Assembly (NCBI GenBank): GCA_910584795.1
Contig: CAJUBZ010000009.1
Coordinates: 1 to 64,000, forward strand
Length of the DNA: 64,000 bases
Source of the DNA: an uncultured Eubacterium sp.
Lineage (GTDB): Bacteria; Bacillota; Clostridia; Lachnospirales; Lachnospiraceae
Direction: 5' to 3'
Below, one piece after another: positions 1 to 9,156 of this stretch (its first letter is position 1; each line of letters opens with the position of its first letter). The notes under the pieces were generated by a model. The model made no database searches. It saw nothing but the letters and a program-made list of their open reading frames with translations, and was not told the DNA's origin. The position numbers and the translations under genes were made by a program.

Positions 1-30
1 CTGGAGTTCAGACGTGTGCTCTTCCGATCT
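1..30 (+). other. Illumina TruSeq adapter sequence at contig end
   Basis: The first 30 bases match the 3' part of the Illumina TruSeq read-2 (multiplexing) adapter, ending in GCTCTTCCGATCT. This is library sequence, not genome. It supplies an artificial GTG at 14 and the false N-terminal peptide MCSSD in front of the first gene. Base 1 is therefore the end of a contig that was not adapter-trimmed. Confidence 0.97.
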
Positions 31-31
31 T

Positions 32-709
32 TCCGGTGGAAGAATTCTTTCACGAGGTCTTTTATTTAATGATGTAAGAAAGGACTTTGATGTATACTCC
101 TGTAAAGAAAAATATATCTATTACATATCAACAGATAACAAAATCAAATTAGCCATGTTAAATCGGGATCGTTTTACAGAATTTTTATCTATTCCTATGG
201 AAGACAACGAACGTAATATTGAAATTGTAAATGTTTCTCCACTGATGTGTCAGAATGAATTATATATTTTTTACTGTAACCATAATAAAGAAGCAGGTAA
301 ATATGAAATATATTATATTCTATCTTCTGCTCCAAACAAAAGCTGCCTTATTGAAAGAAACATAGATACCAATAATGGATTTGATGTATTTAAAGCGAAT
401 GATAATATCGGACTTGTTTTAAACTCAAACTATTATTATTTAAGTAAGGACAAAAAGTTAATCAATATTAGTAATTCATCCGATAATCAAATAGAAACTG
501 CTTCTCTTGGACAGAATATAGAAGAATTAAAATCTGCATTGTCAGATAAAAGCAGTAAATTAATAGAGGTTCAGAAGCAGTTATATGAAAAGAATAATGA
601 GATTGCAAATCTGAAATCAACACAGGAGCATATTACAGAGCAATATAATGAATTGGCTGAATATGCCGGAAAATTACAGGAAGAACTTCGTAAAATTCGG
701 TATATGTAA
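32..709 (+). CDS. Hypothetical protein, 5'-truncated, C-terminal coiled coil
   Basis: Open frame of about 226 residues entering from the contig end; the true start is missing and the codon at 29-31 straddles the adapter junction. Residues up to about 160 look like a beta-rich domain, with many Tyr, Ile and Asn and short repeated hydrophobic strands such as KYEIYYILSS. The last 65 residues are a charged heptad-type coiled coil (EELKSALSDKSSKLIEVQKQ onward). I see no signal peptide, membrane segment or catalytic motif in the visible part. It ends directly in a strong terminator, so it is the last gene of its operon. Family and function are not recognised. Confidence 0.75.
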   Translation, partial: SGGRILSRGLLFNDVRKDFDVYSCKEKYIYYISTDNKIKLAMLNRDRFTEFLSIPMEDNERNIEIVNVSPLMCQNELYIFYCNHNKEAGKYEIYYILSSAPNKSCLIERNIDTNNGFDVFKANDNIGLVLNSNYYYLSKDKKLINISNSSDNQIETASLGQNIEELKSALSDKSSKLIEVQKQLYEKNNEIANLKSTQEHITEQYNELAEYAGKLQEELRKIRYM

Positions 710-735
710 AAGGACGGGGTGCTCCCCGTCCTTTT
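708..735 (+). terminator. Bidirectional intrinsic terminator
   Basis: A perfect 12-bp stem (708-719 with 724-735) closes on a 4-base loop and has an A-run on one side and a T-run on the other. It lies between two convergent genes (stops at 709 and 734) and can serve both strands. Confidence 0.92.
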
Positions 736-1273
736 ACTTATTGGCACAATTTTTCCTATGTGCTTTTAGTTTCTTCATCGCCCAATCATAATGACTTGAT
801 GTGACACTCACAAAATAAGATCCCAACGTGCTTCCGCCAACCCACTTGTAAATCCCTTTAGAAAATAATTCCTCGTTTGAAAAAGATTCAGCTAACTTCA
901 GAACATCAGCATGAGATTTTTGAAACATGCTCTTTGCATCCTCTAATGATGTACTTTGATGTTTTTCCCAAAACTCAACATTCATATCTCCATAACTTCT
1001 CCAATTATAAGGCTCTGGAATAAAGGGTTTCTTATCGCCATTTTGATTCGATTGTACCCAGTTAATTAATAGTTGCTGCCATTCATAAAGATGAATTAAA
1101 ATATCACGAAGATTTTTATCTCTTTGCCAATGTGCTTCTTTCTTTTTCACATCATCCGAAAAATTAAAAGGTTCTCTCAGTTCTTCTTTCATTTCCATTA
1201 TAAGAGCATTAAACTTTTCATAGTTTGTTGTCGCTGCAGTTAATAAATCTACTTTTGTTGTTGGCCTTCCCAT
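734..1273 (-). CDS. ClbS/DfsB family four-helix bundle protein
   Basis: 179 residues starting MGRPTTKVDLL. This start is preferred over an upstream in-frame ATG because AAAGGA lies just before it. The protein resembles the ClbS/DfsB (formerly DUF1706) family: an N-terminal helix with a K-x-x-L-L-x-x-x-x-x-N-Y-x-K pattern, a conserved LIHLYEWQQLL helix, and a C-terminal SHYDWAMKKLK helix. ClbS in colibactin producers is a self-protection cyclopropane hydrolase, but most relatives in Firmicutes are uncharacterised and the substrate here is unknown. It is soluble, with no signal peptide. It sits alone on the minus strand downstream of a decayed regulator. The family call is fairly secure; the function is not. 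Confidence 0.8.
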   Translation of the reverse strand: MGRPTTKVDLLTAATTNYEKFNALIMEMKEELREPFNFSDDVKKKEAHWQRDKNLRDILIHLYEWQQLLINWVQSNQNGDKKPFIPEPYNWRSYGDMNVEFWEKHQSTSLEDAKSMFQKSHADVLKLAESFSNEELFSKGIYKWVGGSTLGSYFVSVTSSHYDWAMKKLKAHRKNCANK

Positions 1274-1351
1274 GTTTGTTTTCCTTTCTGTTATCATAAT
1301 TCTTTAAAATTTCTATTTAAAGTTTTATCAAAGAAATACTGACACCCTGTG

Positions 1352-1836
1352 TCAAGGTTTATTTTTTTCATATATCAATTTTGCCTCTTTCGCTATTACA
1401 TCCTTCAAATATGCTGGCGAAAGTATCTCTACCTGTGTTCCAAATGACAACAAAAAACCAGTCAGCCATCTATCCTCAGGCATTTTTGCAGAAACGATAA
1501 AATCACCATTTTCCTGTATCTGTATTTGTGTTTTATCAAACTCATCATAAACACGATATGCCATTTCCCTTGGAAAACGAAGCGTAATTAAATTATATTC
1601 TCCCACGTCATTGTCTATCGGTTCTGAAAAATCGGGATACAAAAAATTTTCATCAGATAAATGCCGCCATTTCTACCTGTCTCTGCATAGATGGGAATAC
1701 CTGCACCACTCAGAGCATCTATATCTCTATAAATCGTTCTGACTGATACTTCAAACTTTTCTGCTAATTCCGGGGCGGTAGCATGTCCCTTATCAAGTAA
1801 GTAATATACAATCTTAAATAATCTGCTTTCATGCAT
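1352..1836 (-). pseudogene. WYL/YafY-type transcriptional regulator with internal deletion
   Basis: Two minus-strand pieces in different frames make up the two ends of one HTH-WYL regulator. Piece 1836 to about 1640 encodes the N-terminal HTH_11 helix-turn-helix (MHESRLFKIVYYLLDKGHAT, then VRTIYRDIDALSGAGIPIY). Piece 1642 to 1352 encodes the C-terminal WCX-type domain (LITLRFPREMAYRVYDEF). Intact members are about 300 residues; here the central WYL ligand domain is missing and the frame changes at the junction near 1640. AGGAGA precedes the start. It lies 10 bases after a GNAT gene, so they were probably co-transcribed. A shortened HTH protein of 73 residues could still be made; I judge the gene broken. 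Confidence 0.8.
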
Positions 1837-1846
1837 TACTATCTCC

Positions 1847-2629
1847 TTACCCTTTTCTTATCATTCCTTCTACAAACTCAATATCCTTTGCAGTAATTTC
1901 CACCCACCCTGGTCGAAATCCACTGCGTATGGCATTTCTCACGGACTTTACATTAGACCATGCAGCACAATAAAATGGTACCTTCCCACGTTCAAAAGTT
2001 TCTCTTGCCAGTCTATTAGTTAGTGCTGAAGCAATTCCCATTCTCCTGTATTGTGGCAAAACATCTATACCAATCTGCCACATCGTATCACAATCAGCCG
2101 AGCACCCTGCAAGTCCCACCAACTTGTCATTGTCATAGGCACCTACAGCTAATATATCTAAATGTTTTCTATCTTCACATAAAGCATTCTTCCACTCCGG
2201 AAGATAGAGTGATGCCAAATCTTCTTTTTCCAAAACTCTCATCTCATATTCACAATAAAGTTCTGTACGATACACCTCATTAATATCCGGCAAAAAATAG
2301 TCTGCCATAAAGCAAATTTCTGCATTTACTTTTTTCAATATATTATTTAATGGATATATTCCTGGTGTCTCAAAACAATTTTCTATATCAGGTACACTAT
2401 CCATAAATCTTCTAATTTCAGGAAGCAAATCCTCACGACCACACGCAACAATATTTGTTCCATAAGAAACCATATGACAAATTAACGGAAGTTTCAAATA
2501 TCGTCTTGCATTATCGCTTAGTACAGATTCATTGATTACATTCTCTTTTCTTAAAAAATCCTCTGCACTGCAATTACAATCATATGCCGATTGCTGCATA
2601 GCAATATGTATGATATCTTTATTATCCAT
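1847..2629 (-). CDS. GNAT family N-acetyltransferase
   Basis: 260 residues. The C-terminal half carries the GNAT fold with the acetyl-CoA pyrophosphate-binding motif QYRRMGIASALTNRLA (about residues 193-208), preceded by the beta-strand GIDVLP and followed by the motif B-like CAAWSNVKSVRNAIRSGF. The first 120 residues are an extra N-terminal region seen in some clostridial GNAT proteins, of unknown role. The substrate cannot be told. A strong AGGAGG lies before the ATG. The next gene downstream, 10 bases on, is the broken WYL regulator, suggesting a former acetyltransferase-regulator pair. Confidence 0.82.
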   Translation of the reverse strand: MDNKDIIHIAMQQSAYDCNCSAEDFLRKENVINESVLSDNARRYLKLPLICHMVSYGTNIVACGREDLLPEIRRFMDSVPDIENCFETPGIYPLNNILKKVNAEICFMADYFLPDINEVYRTELYCEYEMRVLEKEDLASLYLPEWKNALCEDRKHLDILAVGAYDNDKLVGLAGCSADCDTMWQIGIDVLPQYRRMGIASALTNRLARETFERGKVPFYCAAWSNVKSVRNAIRSGFRPGWVEITAKDIEFVEGMIRKG

Positions 2630-2680
2630 TTCTGCTCACCTCCTCGCACACATTATTATATTTATCTTACCATAACCAAA

Positions 2681-2718
2681 AAGGCAGTGAAATATTAAAT
2701 TCTATATTTCATTGCCTT
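2681..2718 (-). terminator. Intrinsic terminator for the yitT-type gene
   Basis: A 15-bp stem (2681-2695 with 2704-2718, one G-U pair) with an 8-base loop is followed on the minus strand by five T. It lies about 75 bases past the stop of the YitT-family gene. Confidence 0.75.
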
Positions 2719-2791
2719 AAATACCAGACATTTATTTACTTTTATAAATCATTATTTTTTTCTTTACTTTAACAAATCTTTTAACCCCACA

Positions 2792-3643
2792 CTAATTATT
2801 TGCTCCAAAAATATCTGCTACTTCCGTAATGGATATATAAGCTTTCGGATCAATACTATGGACAATACTTTTCATTTTTCCCACTTGAAATCTATTAACT
2901 ACAAAATAAATCATCGTCTTTGATTTGTCAGAATAATAGCCATGTGCCTTTAATGTTGTAATTCCATTTTCAAACTTGTCTGAAAGTTCCTTGCAAATCT
3001 CATCAGGTTTCTCCGTAATTATCATTGCTGATTTTGACCGGTCAAATCCCTCGATAATATAATCTACAGTCTTTAAAGCCGCCGCATATGTAACCATGGA
3101 ATATAATGGTAAAATCCAGCTTTGAATTATCACACCACACAAAATATACAATAGAACATTATATATCATTACAAAGGTTCCTACTGTAATACCTAATTTT
3201 TTTGCAAAAATAATAGCAATAACCTCTATTCCATCCATTGCACCGCCAAATCTTATGGCAAGACCGCTTCCCACTCCTGAGATGATTCCTCCAAATATTG
3301 CACATAAAAACAAATCACTGCCTGCCATTGGTGACACAATGCTCACATCAACAGGTAATATATCTGTAATCAGCCATGCACATAGAGAATATATAACTAC
3401 AGTATATATCGCATAGACTGTAAATTCTTTTCCCTGTTTTTTTAATCCATATAAAAATAACGGAACATTTAAAATAATCAGGAAGACCGATAACGAAAGA
3501 AACTCAGGCGTCACCTGAGATAAAATCATAGATGTTCCTGAAATACCGCTGTCATATAACTTTACCGGTGTCAGAAACATTGTAATTCCCAATGCATTTA
3601 TAACACCGGCAATGGTTAACGCAACAAAATTTTTAATATTCAT
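2792..3643 (-). CDS. YitT family membrane protein (DUF161/DUF2179)
   Basis: 283 residues with five or six hydrophobic helices in the first 200 residues (beginning MNIKNFVALTIAGVINALGI), glycine-rich turns such as FGGIISGVGSGLAIRFGG, and a C-terminal cytoplasmic DUF2179 domain (SAMIITEKPDEICKELSDK to the end). This is the standard YitT architecture and length. The family is widespread in Firmicutes as predicted transporters or permeases, mostly without a demonstrated substrate. AGGAG precedes the start. It is monocistronic, with terminators on both sides. Confidence 0.88.
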   Translation of the reverse strand: MNIKNFVALTIAGVINALGITMFLTPVKLYDSGISGTSMILSQVTPEFLSLSVFLIILNVPLFLYGLKKQGKEFTVYAIYTVVIYSLCAWLITDILPVDVSIVSPMAGSDLFLCAIFGGIISGVGSGLAIRFGGAMDGIEVIAIIFAKKLGITVGTFVMIYNVLLYILCGVIIQSWILPLYSMVTYAAALKTVDYIIEGFDRSKSAMIITEKPDEICKELSDKFENGITTLKAHGYYSDKSKTMIYFVVNRFQVGKMKSIVHSIDPKAYISITEVADIFGANN

Positions 3644-3708
3644 ACCTTCTACTCCTCAGTTTTATCTTCTATCTATTATATTGACATAATTATATTATTA
3701 GAAAAAAA

Positions 3709-3741
3709 GACAATGAAATCTTTTTTTGACTCCATTGCCTT
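3709..3741 (-). terminator. Intrinsic terminator after aspS
   Basis: A 9-bp stem (3709-3717 with 3733-3741, one G-U pair) is followed on the minus strand by a run of seven T. It lies just past the aspS stop and ends the long scfA-to-aspS gene string. Confidence 0.75.
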
Positions 3742-3753
3742 TTTGTATCATAT

Positions 3754-5550
3754 TTACTCCGCTTCTTCTGTTTCACTCTTCACAATATCAATCGCCAGTT
3801 CTTCTAACTGCTTATTATCTACCGGACTTGGCGCAGATGTCATAAGACAGGATGCATCCTTCACCTTAGGGAATGCGATAACCTCACGGATATTATCTTC
3901 CCCAGCCATATGCATTACCATTCGATCAAGTCCATAAGCCAGTCCTGCATGTGGTGGAACTCCATACTTAAAAGCATCCAAAAGGAAACCAAACTGCTCA
4001 TGAGCCTGTTCCTGTGTGAAACCAAGTGCCTCAAGCATCTTCTCCTGAATATCTGCCTGATGGATTCTGACACTTCCTCCACCAAGTTCTGTACCATTTA
4101 ATACAATATCATAAGCTTTTGCACGAACCTTTCCTAAATCCGTATCAAGATACTTTAAATCCTCTTCCATTGGCATCGTGAACGGATGATGCATTGCAAT
4201 AAATCTTTCCTGCTCATCAGACCACTCAAACTGTGGGAATTCTACTACCCATAAGAAATTCCATTTATTTTTATCAATTAATTCAAGAGTTTCTGCCAGT
4301 TCTAAACGAAGTGCACCAAGTACATTCCATACAATTTTGTTCCTGTCTGCTGCAAACAATAACAAATCGCCCGGCTCACCTTTCATCTCTTTTACCAAGT
4401 TATCTAATTCTTCTTCTGTCATAAACTTGGCAAAAGATGACTTATATGTTCCATCTTCATTAATACAAAGGTATGCAAGACCTTTTGCACCATTTCCTTT
4501 TGCTGAATCTACTAACTTGTCAATCTTCTTTCTCGGCATTGCTCCCTGACCTTTTACATTGATACCACGAACAGTTCCGCCATTCTCTATAGCACCGGTA
4601 AAAACGCCAAATCCGCAATCTTTGACTACATCTGTTACATTCACTAATTCCATACCAAATCTGGTATCCGGCTTATCAGAACCATATCTGTCCATCGCTT
4701 CCTGCCATGATATTCTAGGCATTGGAAGTGGTATATCCACATTTAGTATTTCCTTAAACATTGCCTGAATCAGTCTTTCATTCACATCAATGACATCATC
4801 AATGTCAACAAAAGATAACTCCATATCTACCTGTGTGAATTCCGGCTGTCTGTCTGCTCTTAAGTCCTCATCACGATAACATCTTGCAATCTGAATATAT
4901 CTGTCGTAACCGGAACACATTAACAACTGCTTAAATAACTGAGGAGACTGAGGAAGTGCATAAAACTCACCTGGATGCACACGGCTTGGTACAAGATAAT
5001 CTCTTGCTCCTTCAGGTGTAGACTTACAAAGTGTAGGCGTCTCAATTTCAACAAAACCTTCTTCTGACATAAATTTGCGTATAAATGTTGTTACATCACT
5101 ACGAAGTTTTAAATTTTTCTGCAATGTAGGGCGTCTTAAATCCAGATAACGATACTGTAGTCTTAAATCTTCTCTTGTATTTACATCATCTTCGACCGGA
5201 AATGGTGGTGTTTCTGATTCTGAAAGAATACGAAGTGTATCTACAGTAACTTCAATATCACCTGTTGCCAAATCTTCATTGACTGCTCCGTCACGCTTTC
5301 TGACTTTTCCTTCAACAGCAATTACAAATTCGCTTCGAAGTTCTTTTGCCTTTTCAAATACTTCACCATCATTCTCATCAAAAACCAGCTGTAAAATACC
5401 TGTTCTATCTCTCAAATCAATAAAAATCAAGCTTCCAAGATTTCTTCTTTTCTGAACCCATCCCATTACAGTAACAGATTCGCCAATATTTTTATTACTA
5501 ACCTCTGTACATCTATGACTTCTGTGAAGTCCCTGCATTGACTCTGCCAT
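3754..5550 (-). CDS. aspS: Aspartate--tRNA ligase
   Basis: 598 residues, the usual length of bacterial-type AspRS with a GAD insertion. It charges tRNA-Asp (possibly also tRNA-Asn) in the cytoplasm. Order: N-terminal OB-fold anticodon-binding domain (about 1-110, GWVQKRRNLGSLIFIDLRDR), class II catalytic core with motif 2 YRDEDLRADRQPEFTQ, the GAD domain (about 300-420), and motif 3 GLAYGLDRMVMHM (about 536-548). GGAGG precedes the ATG. It follows hisS by 80 bases and is last in the gene string. Whether it discriminates against tRNA-Asn cannot be decided from sequence alone; no gatCAB is in the window. Confidence 0.98.
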   Translation of the reverse strand: MAESMQGLHRSHRCTEVSNKNIGESVTVMGWVQKRRNLGSLIFIDLRDRTGILQLVFDENDGEVFEKAKELRSEFVIAVEGKVRKRDGAVNEDLATGDIEVTVDTLRILSESETPPFPVEDDVNTREDLRLQYRYLDLRRPTLQKNLKLRSDVTTFIRKFMSEEGFVEIETPTLCKSTPEGARDYLVPSRVHPGEFYALPQSPQLFKQLLMCSGYDRYIQIARCYRDEDLRADRQPEFTQVDMELSFVDIDDVIDVNERLIQAMFKEILNVDIPLPMPRISWQEAMDRYGSDKPDTRFGMELVNVTDVVKDCGFGVFTGAIENGGTVRGINVKGQGAMPRKKIDKLVDSAKGNGAKGLAYLCINEDGTYKSSFAKFMTEEELDNLVKEMKGEPGDLLLFAADRNKIVWNVLGALRLELAETLELIDKNKWNFLWVVEFPQFEWSDEQERFIAMHHPFTMPMEEDLKYLDTDLGKVRAKAYDIVLNGTELGGGSVRIHQADIQEKMLEALGFTQEQAHEQFGFLLDAFKYGVPPHAGLAYGLDRMVMHMAGEDNIREVIAFPKVKDASCLMTSAPSPVDNKQLEELAIDIVKSETEEAE

Positions 5551-5630
5551 GATACTTCCTCCTGACTTTTCTCTAACTCTTTATATCTCATTTTTACTCT
5601 GTTGTTCCAGTAGCAAATGAATAATTTCTA

Positions 5631-6890
5631 TTATTTCAAAGGATTTTTATAAAACTCTTTGAAGTTCTCATATCCCTGCTCCATCAGCTGTTCCTTCTGG
5701 AACTTTTTATTTTTATTCATTCTGGTAACAAGTACCTGAGTGCCTGTTTTTCTTTCTTCCTGTGCCTGAGCGATTACTTCACAAAGTCTATCCCCATCCA
5801 CACCTTTTTCAATAAGATATACAATCTTATCATAATCTTCAGGAATCTTAAATCCCTGTTCCATCAGTAAGAGAACAATTCTCTCAAATCCAATAGAAAA
5901 TCCACACGCCGGCACATCATGTCCTGTAAACTTACCGACCATCTTATCGTAACGTCCACCGCCTCCGCAGCTTCCGCCAAACTCAGGAATGGCAATTTCA
6001 AAAATCGTTCCTGTATAGTAGGACATTCCTCTTACAAGAGTCGGATCAAATACAATCTCAAAATCAGATGCCTTTGTTGCCTTGACACTGTCGATAATCT
6101 CGTCCATCCACTGTTTTACCTCATCTCCCATAAAGTCACCCAGCTTCTCAGAAAGATATGCAATCGGCTCGGACTGATTTTCGATTTCGGCAAAAAGCTG
6201 TGTATACTTTTCAACTGATTCCTGTGCAAAACCATATTTCATTAACTCATCCTTAACCCCATCTAAACCTATCTTGTCCATCTTATCAAGAATAATAAAT
6301 ACGCTGTCAAAAGATTCCTCCGCAAATCCACTGTATGCAGCCATTGCTTTTAAAATTCTTCTCTCATTAATACGAATCTGGAAGTTCTTAAATCCTAACT
6401 TTCCAAGCGTTGTCGTCGTAGCAAGAATCAGTTCGATTTCAGCCAGGTTACTTGAATCTCCTAATATATCAATATCACACTGCATAAACTGGCGGTATCT
6501 TCCTCTCTGTGGTCTGTCTGCACGCCATACGTTTCCCATCTGAAGTGCCTTAAAAGGTGATGGAAGATCATTTGCATTCTTTGAATAATATCTGACAAGA
6601 GGGACTGTAAGATCATATCTTAAACCATTATCTACCACATCCATCTCGTTCTGTGCAGTTTCAAGATTTAACTTCTCTCCTCTTTTTAAAATCTTAAAGA
6701 TTAATTTTTCATTTTCTCCCCCCTGCTTGTTTGTAAGATTTGAAATATTTTCCACACAAGGTGTCTCAATCTGTGTAAATCCGAATGCATTGTAAGTTTC
6801 CTTAATTACATTCTGTACATAATTTCTTATTTTCATCTCCTCCGGAAGAATATCCTTCATTCCGGTTACCGGTTTTTTACTTAAAGCCAT
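5631..6890 (-). CDS. hisS: Histidine--tRNA ligase
   Basis: 419 residues, normal length. It charges tRNA-His. Class II motifs are clear: N-terminal GMKDILPEE; motif 2 region QMGNVWRADRPQRGRYRQFM; histidine-specific loop LVRGMSYYTGTIFEI; motif 3 FSIGFERIVLLL. A C-terminal anticodon-binding domain follows (DKIVYLIEKG onward). It lies 45 bases after hemZ and 80 before aspS; the hisS-aspS pair is conserved in Firmicutes. No T-box is visible upstream, so expression probably depends on readthrough from the operon promoter. Confidence 0.98.
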   Translation of the reverse strand: MALSKKPVTGMKDILPEEMKIRNYVQNVIKETYNAFGFTQIETPCVENISNLTNKQGGENEKLIFKILKRGEKLNLETAQNEMDVVDNGLRYDLTVPLVRYYSKNANDLPSPFKALQMGNVWRADRPQRGRYRQFMQCDIDILGDSSNLAEIELILATTTTLGKLGFKNFQIRINERRILKAMAAYSGFAEESFDSVFIILDKMDKIGLDGVKDELMKYGFAQESVEKYTQLFAEIENQSEPIAYLSEKLGDFMGDEVKQWMDEIIDSVKATKASDFEIVFDPTLVRGMSYYTGTIFEIAIPEFGGSCGGGGRYDKMVGKFTGHDVPACGFSIGFERIVLLLMEQGFKIPEDYDKIVYLIEKGVDGDRLCEVIAQAQEERKTGTQVLVTRMNKNKKFQKEQLMEQGYENFKEFYKNPLK

Positions 6891-6935
6891 TTTTTTGCTC
6901 CTTTTTTATTACTAACTTACATATTTTACTATTAA

Positions 6936-8408
6936 TTACAAAAGAAAACAAGATTTTCTATCTATCATTTCATCAATTCTTTCAATATACTGGTCTACAT
7001 TTTTTAAAGTATCAATTCTTGTGGCACTCTTCCTGTCGTCAGACAGTAACTTTGTCACTGCTCCGGCTCCAACTGCCCACACATCCTGATAATCTCCCAT
7101 CATAAGAATATTATATAAACCTTCAAGTCCTTCTTTCGAATAACCTACATTTTCCTGATTTCCTACCATGTTTTTCTGACGATAAAGATAATAAGGTTTC
7201 ATTCCCATTTTATACGCATATTCTTTCGTAATATTCATTAATTCTGTACTGTTTTCCATGGACAATTCTGTGTACTTTTGTTTATTCATGCTAAGTCTTG
7301 ATGCCCGCTTTATCGCAAGTGAATGAATTGTAATTCCGTCAGGCTCCAGTTTCATCGCCTCTTCCATGGAATACCGCACCATCTCCGGTGTTTCTTCAGG
7401 GAGTCCCACAATAAAGTCCATATTAATATTATTCATGCCACATTCTCTTGCCATCAAAAAAGCGTCCTTAACCTGCTCTATCGTATGTTTCCTTCCAATC
7501 AAATCAAGCGTTTCCTGATTCATTGTCTGTGGATTAATAGATATACGGGATACTCCCTGCTCTTTTAATACAAGCAGTTTTTCTTTTGTGATACTATCAG
7601 GTCTTCCTGCCTCCACGGTAAACTCTTTCACAGTCTGAAAATCAAAATTTTCTTTCAATGCAGTAATGAGTCTCTCTAATTGTTCCGGCTCTAAAGTAGT
7701 TGGCGTTCCTCCACCAATATAAACAGAATTTAATTCTCTTCCCTTTAGCTTTTCACCAAGAAAAATGATTTCTTTTATGACGGCATCAATATAACTGTCC
7801 ACTTTATCTTTATATATTTTCAACGGATATGATGTGAACGAACAGTATAGACAGGTTGTAGGACAAAAAGGAATCCCTACGTACAAACTGTATCCTTCTT
7901 TGTAATTCACATTTGAGAGAACCTTTTTTTCCATTTTTGATACATCCATGGCTAAATCTAACTTTTCATCAGAGATAAAATAAGTTTCTTTCATTTCTAT
8001 TCTGACATCCTGCTCACTCATTCCCTGTTCCATTAACATTCCCGGTATCTTTGCAGGCCGGATTCCCGTAAGATTTCCCCACGGAAGGTAACGTCCGGTA
8101 TCTTTTTTAAGAATATAATATAAAAGCTTCTTAAGTGCATTTTTTGCGTCTCTTCTATCAGAACCGGATATTTCTGTAATATCCTTATCTTTCAAAAACT
8201 CACAAGATATCTGCTCTTTAAAAAGCTCTTTATTTCCGTCATACAATCCGGCACAAATACTTTCTCCGGCAAACTCCACCTCAAGTACTCTGTATGCGCT
8301 CTCTATATCAGAATTAATCTGAAAAGGAAGTCCCGTATAAAAAGCCTGTACCATAGACTGAACATCATATTCAAATTGTCTGGGATGAATCTGTATATCT
8401 ATCATCAT
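6936..8408 (-). CDS. hemZ: Coproporphyrinogen dehydrogenase HemZ-type radical SAM protein
   Basis: 490 residues. A radical SAM core carries the CxxxCxxC cluster at Cys182, Cys186 and Cys189 (GIPFCPTTCLYCSF), then the HemN-like SVYIGGGTPTTLEPEQL and GLPEETPEMVRYSM. A roughly 170-residue N-terminal extension is typical of HemZ and separates it from HemN/HemW. HemZ is annotated as an oxygen-independent coproporphyrinogen III dehydrogenase, but many clostridia that carry it lack a haem pathway, so the reaction in this organism is uncertain. The tandem ATG ATG start has GAAGGGA before it. Its position between an MBL hydrolase and hisS is conserved in Lachnospiraceae. Confidence 0.92.
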   Translation of the reverse strand: MMIDIQIHPRQFEYDVQSMVQAFYTGLPFQINSDIESAYRVLEVEFAGESICAGLYDGNKELFKEQISCEFLKDKDITEISGSDRRDAKNALKKLLYYILKKDTGRYLPWGNLTGIRPAKIPGMLMEQGMSEQDVRIEMKETYFISDEKLDLAMDVSKMEKKVLSNVNYKEGYSLYVGIPFCPTTCLYCSFTSYPLKIYKDKVDSYIDAVIKEIIFLGEKLKGRELNSVYIGGGTPTTLEPEQLERLITALKENFDFQTVKEFTVEAGRPDSITKEKLLVLKEQGVSRISINPQTMNQETLDLIGRKHTIEQVKDAFLMARECGMNNINMDFIVGLPEETPEMVRYSMEEAMKLEPDGITIHSLAIKRASRLSMNKQKYTELSMENSTELMNITKEYAYKMGMKPYYLYRQKNMVGNQENVGYSKEGLEGLYNILMMGDYQDVWAVGAGAVTKLLSDDRKSATRIDTLKNVDQYIERIDEMIDRKSCFLL

Positions 8409-8471
8409 TGAATCCCTTCTGTCATCTGTCTCATTTCCTTGAAAATTATATTACCAATCTGATTAATATCT

Positions 8472-9092
8472 TTAATAATATATTTTTTCACTGTCAATCG
8501 TCGTCATATCCATATGTCCCGGGTACACTTCTGTCTCTCCCGGTAAAGTCAGTAACTTTTCTTTAATCGAACGGATAATTGCCGCTTCGCTTCCACCCGG
8601 AAAATCTGTTCTTCCTCGGCTGGCATGAAATAAAGTATCACCACTGAATAACACTTCATTCTCAGCTAAATAATAGCAGCCACTTCCTTTCGTGTGACCG
8701 GGAGTTAAAATAAATTTCATCGTTATTCCCGCCACAGTGAGATTCTCTCCATCTCTCAAAAACCTGTCAACACACACTGTCGTAGGTTCACCAAACATGA
8801 TAGAAAGATTGGCTCTTTTATCTACAAGAAGCATATCTTCTTCCTCAGCTGCAATAACCGGAATATCATATCGCTGTTTCAATGCATCCACTGCACCAAT
8901 ATGATCAAAATGTCCATGTGTCAAAAGTATTGCAGTTGGTTTCATACCCATATCACTGATATTCGTGCTAATTTTTAACTGGTCTCCTCCCGGGTCAACA
9001 ATAAAACCTTCTTTTGTTTCTGTATTCATACATAAATAACAATTTGTATAACACTCACTTACAAGAACACTTCTAATTTTAATTTCTGTCAT
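8472..9092 (-). CDS. MBL-fold metallo-hydrolase (glyoxalase II-like, YqgX type)
   Basis: 206 residues from MTEIKIRSVLVS; this ATG has GGGAGA at good spacing, whereas an in-frame ATG 11 codons upstream has none. Metal ligands are visible: THGHFDH (His59, His61, Asp63, His64), TPGHTKGS, FSGDTLF and a C-terminal YPGHMD. The length and absence of a C-terminal extension fit the short YqgX/GloB2-like group, which hydrolyses thioesters such as S-D-lactoylglutathione analogues; the true substrate is unknown. It sits between rel and hemZ in the same direction with a 64-base gap on each side. Confidence 0.88.
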   Translation of the reverse strand: MTEIKIRSVLVSECYTNCYLCMNTETKEGFIVDPGGDQLKISTNISDMGMKPTAILLTHGHFDHIGAVDALKQRYDIPVIAAEEEDMLLVDKRANLSIMFGEPTTVCVDRFLRDGENLTVAGITMKFILTPGHTKGSGCYYLAENEVLFSGDTLFHASRGRTDFPGGSEAAIIRSIKEKLLTLPGETEVYPGHMDMTTIDSEKIYY

Positions 9093-9156
9093 TTGATTCT
9101 CCCTTATTATTTCAAATGGTTTCATCTAAATCTTTCAGATAAAACCTGACTATTTT

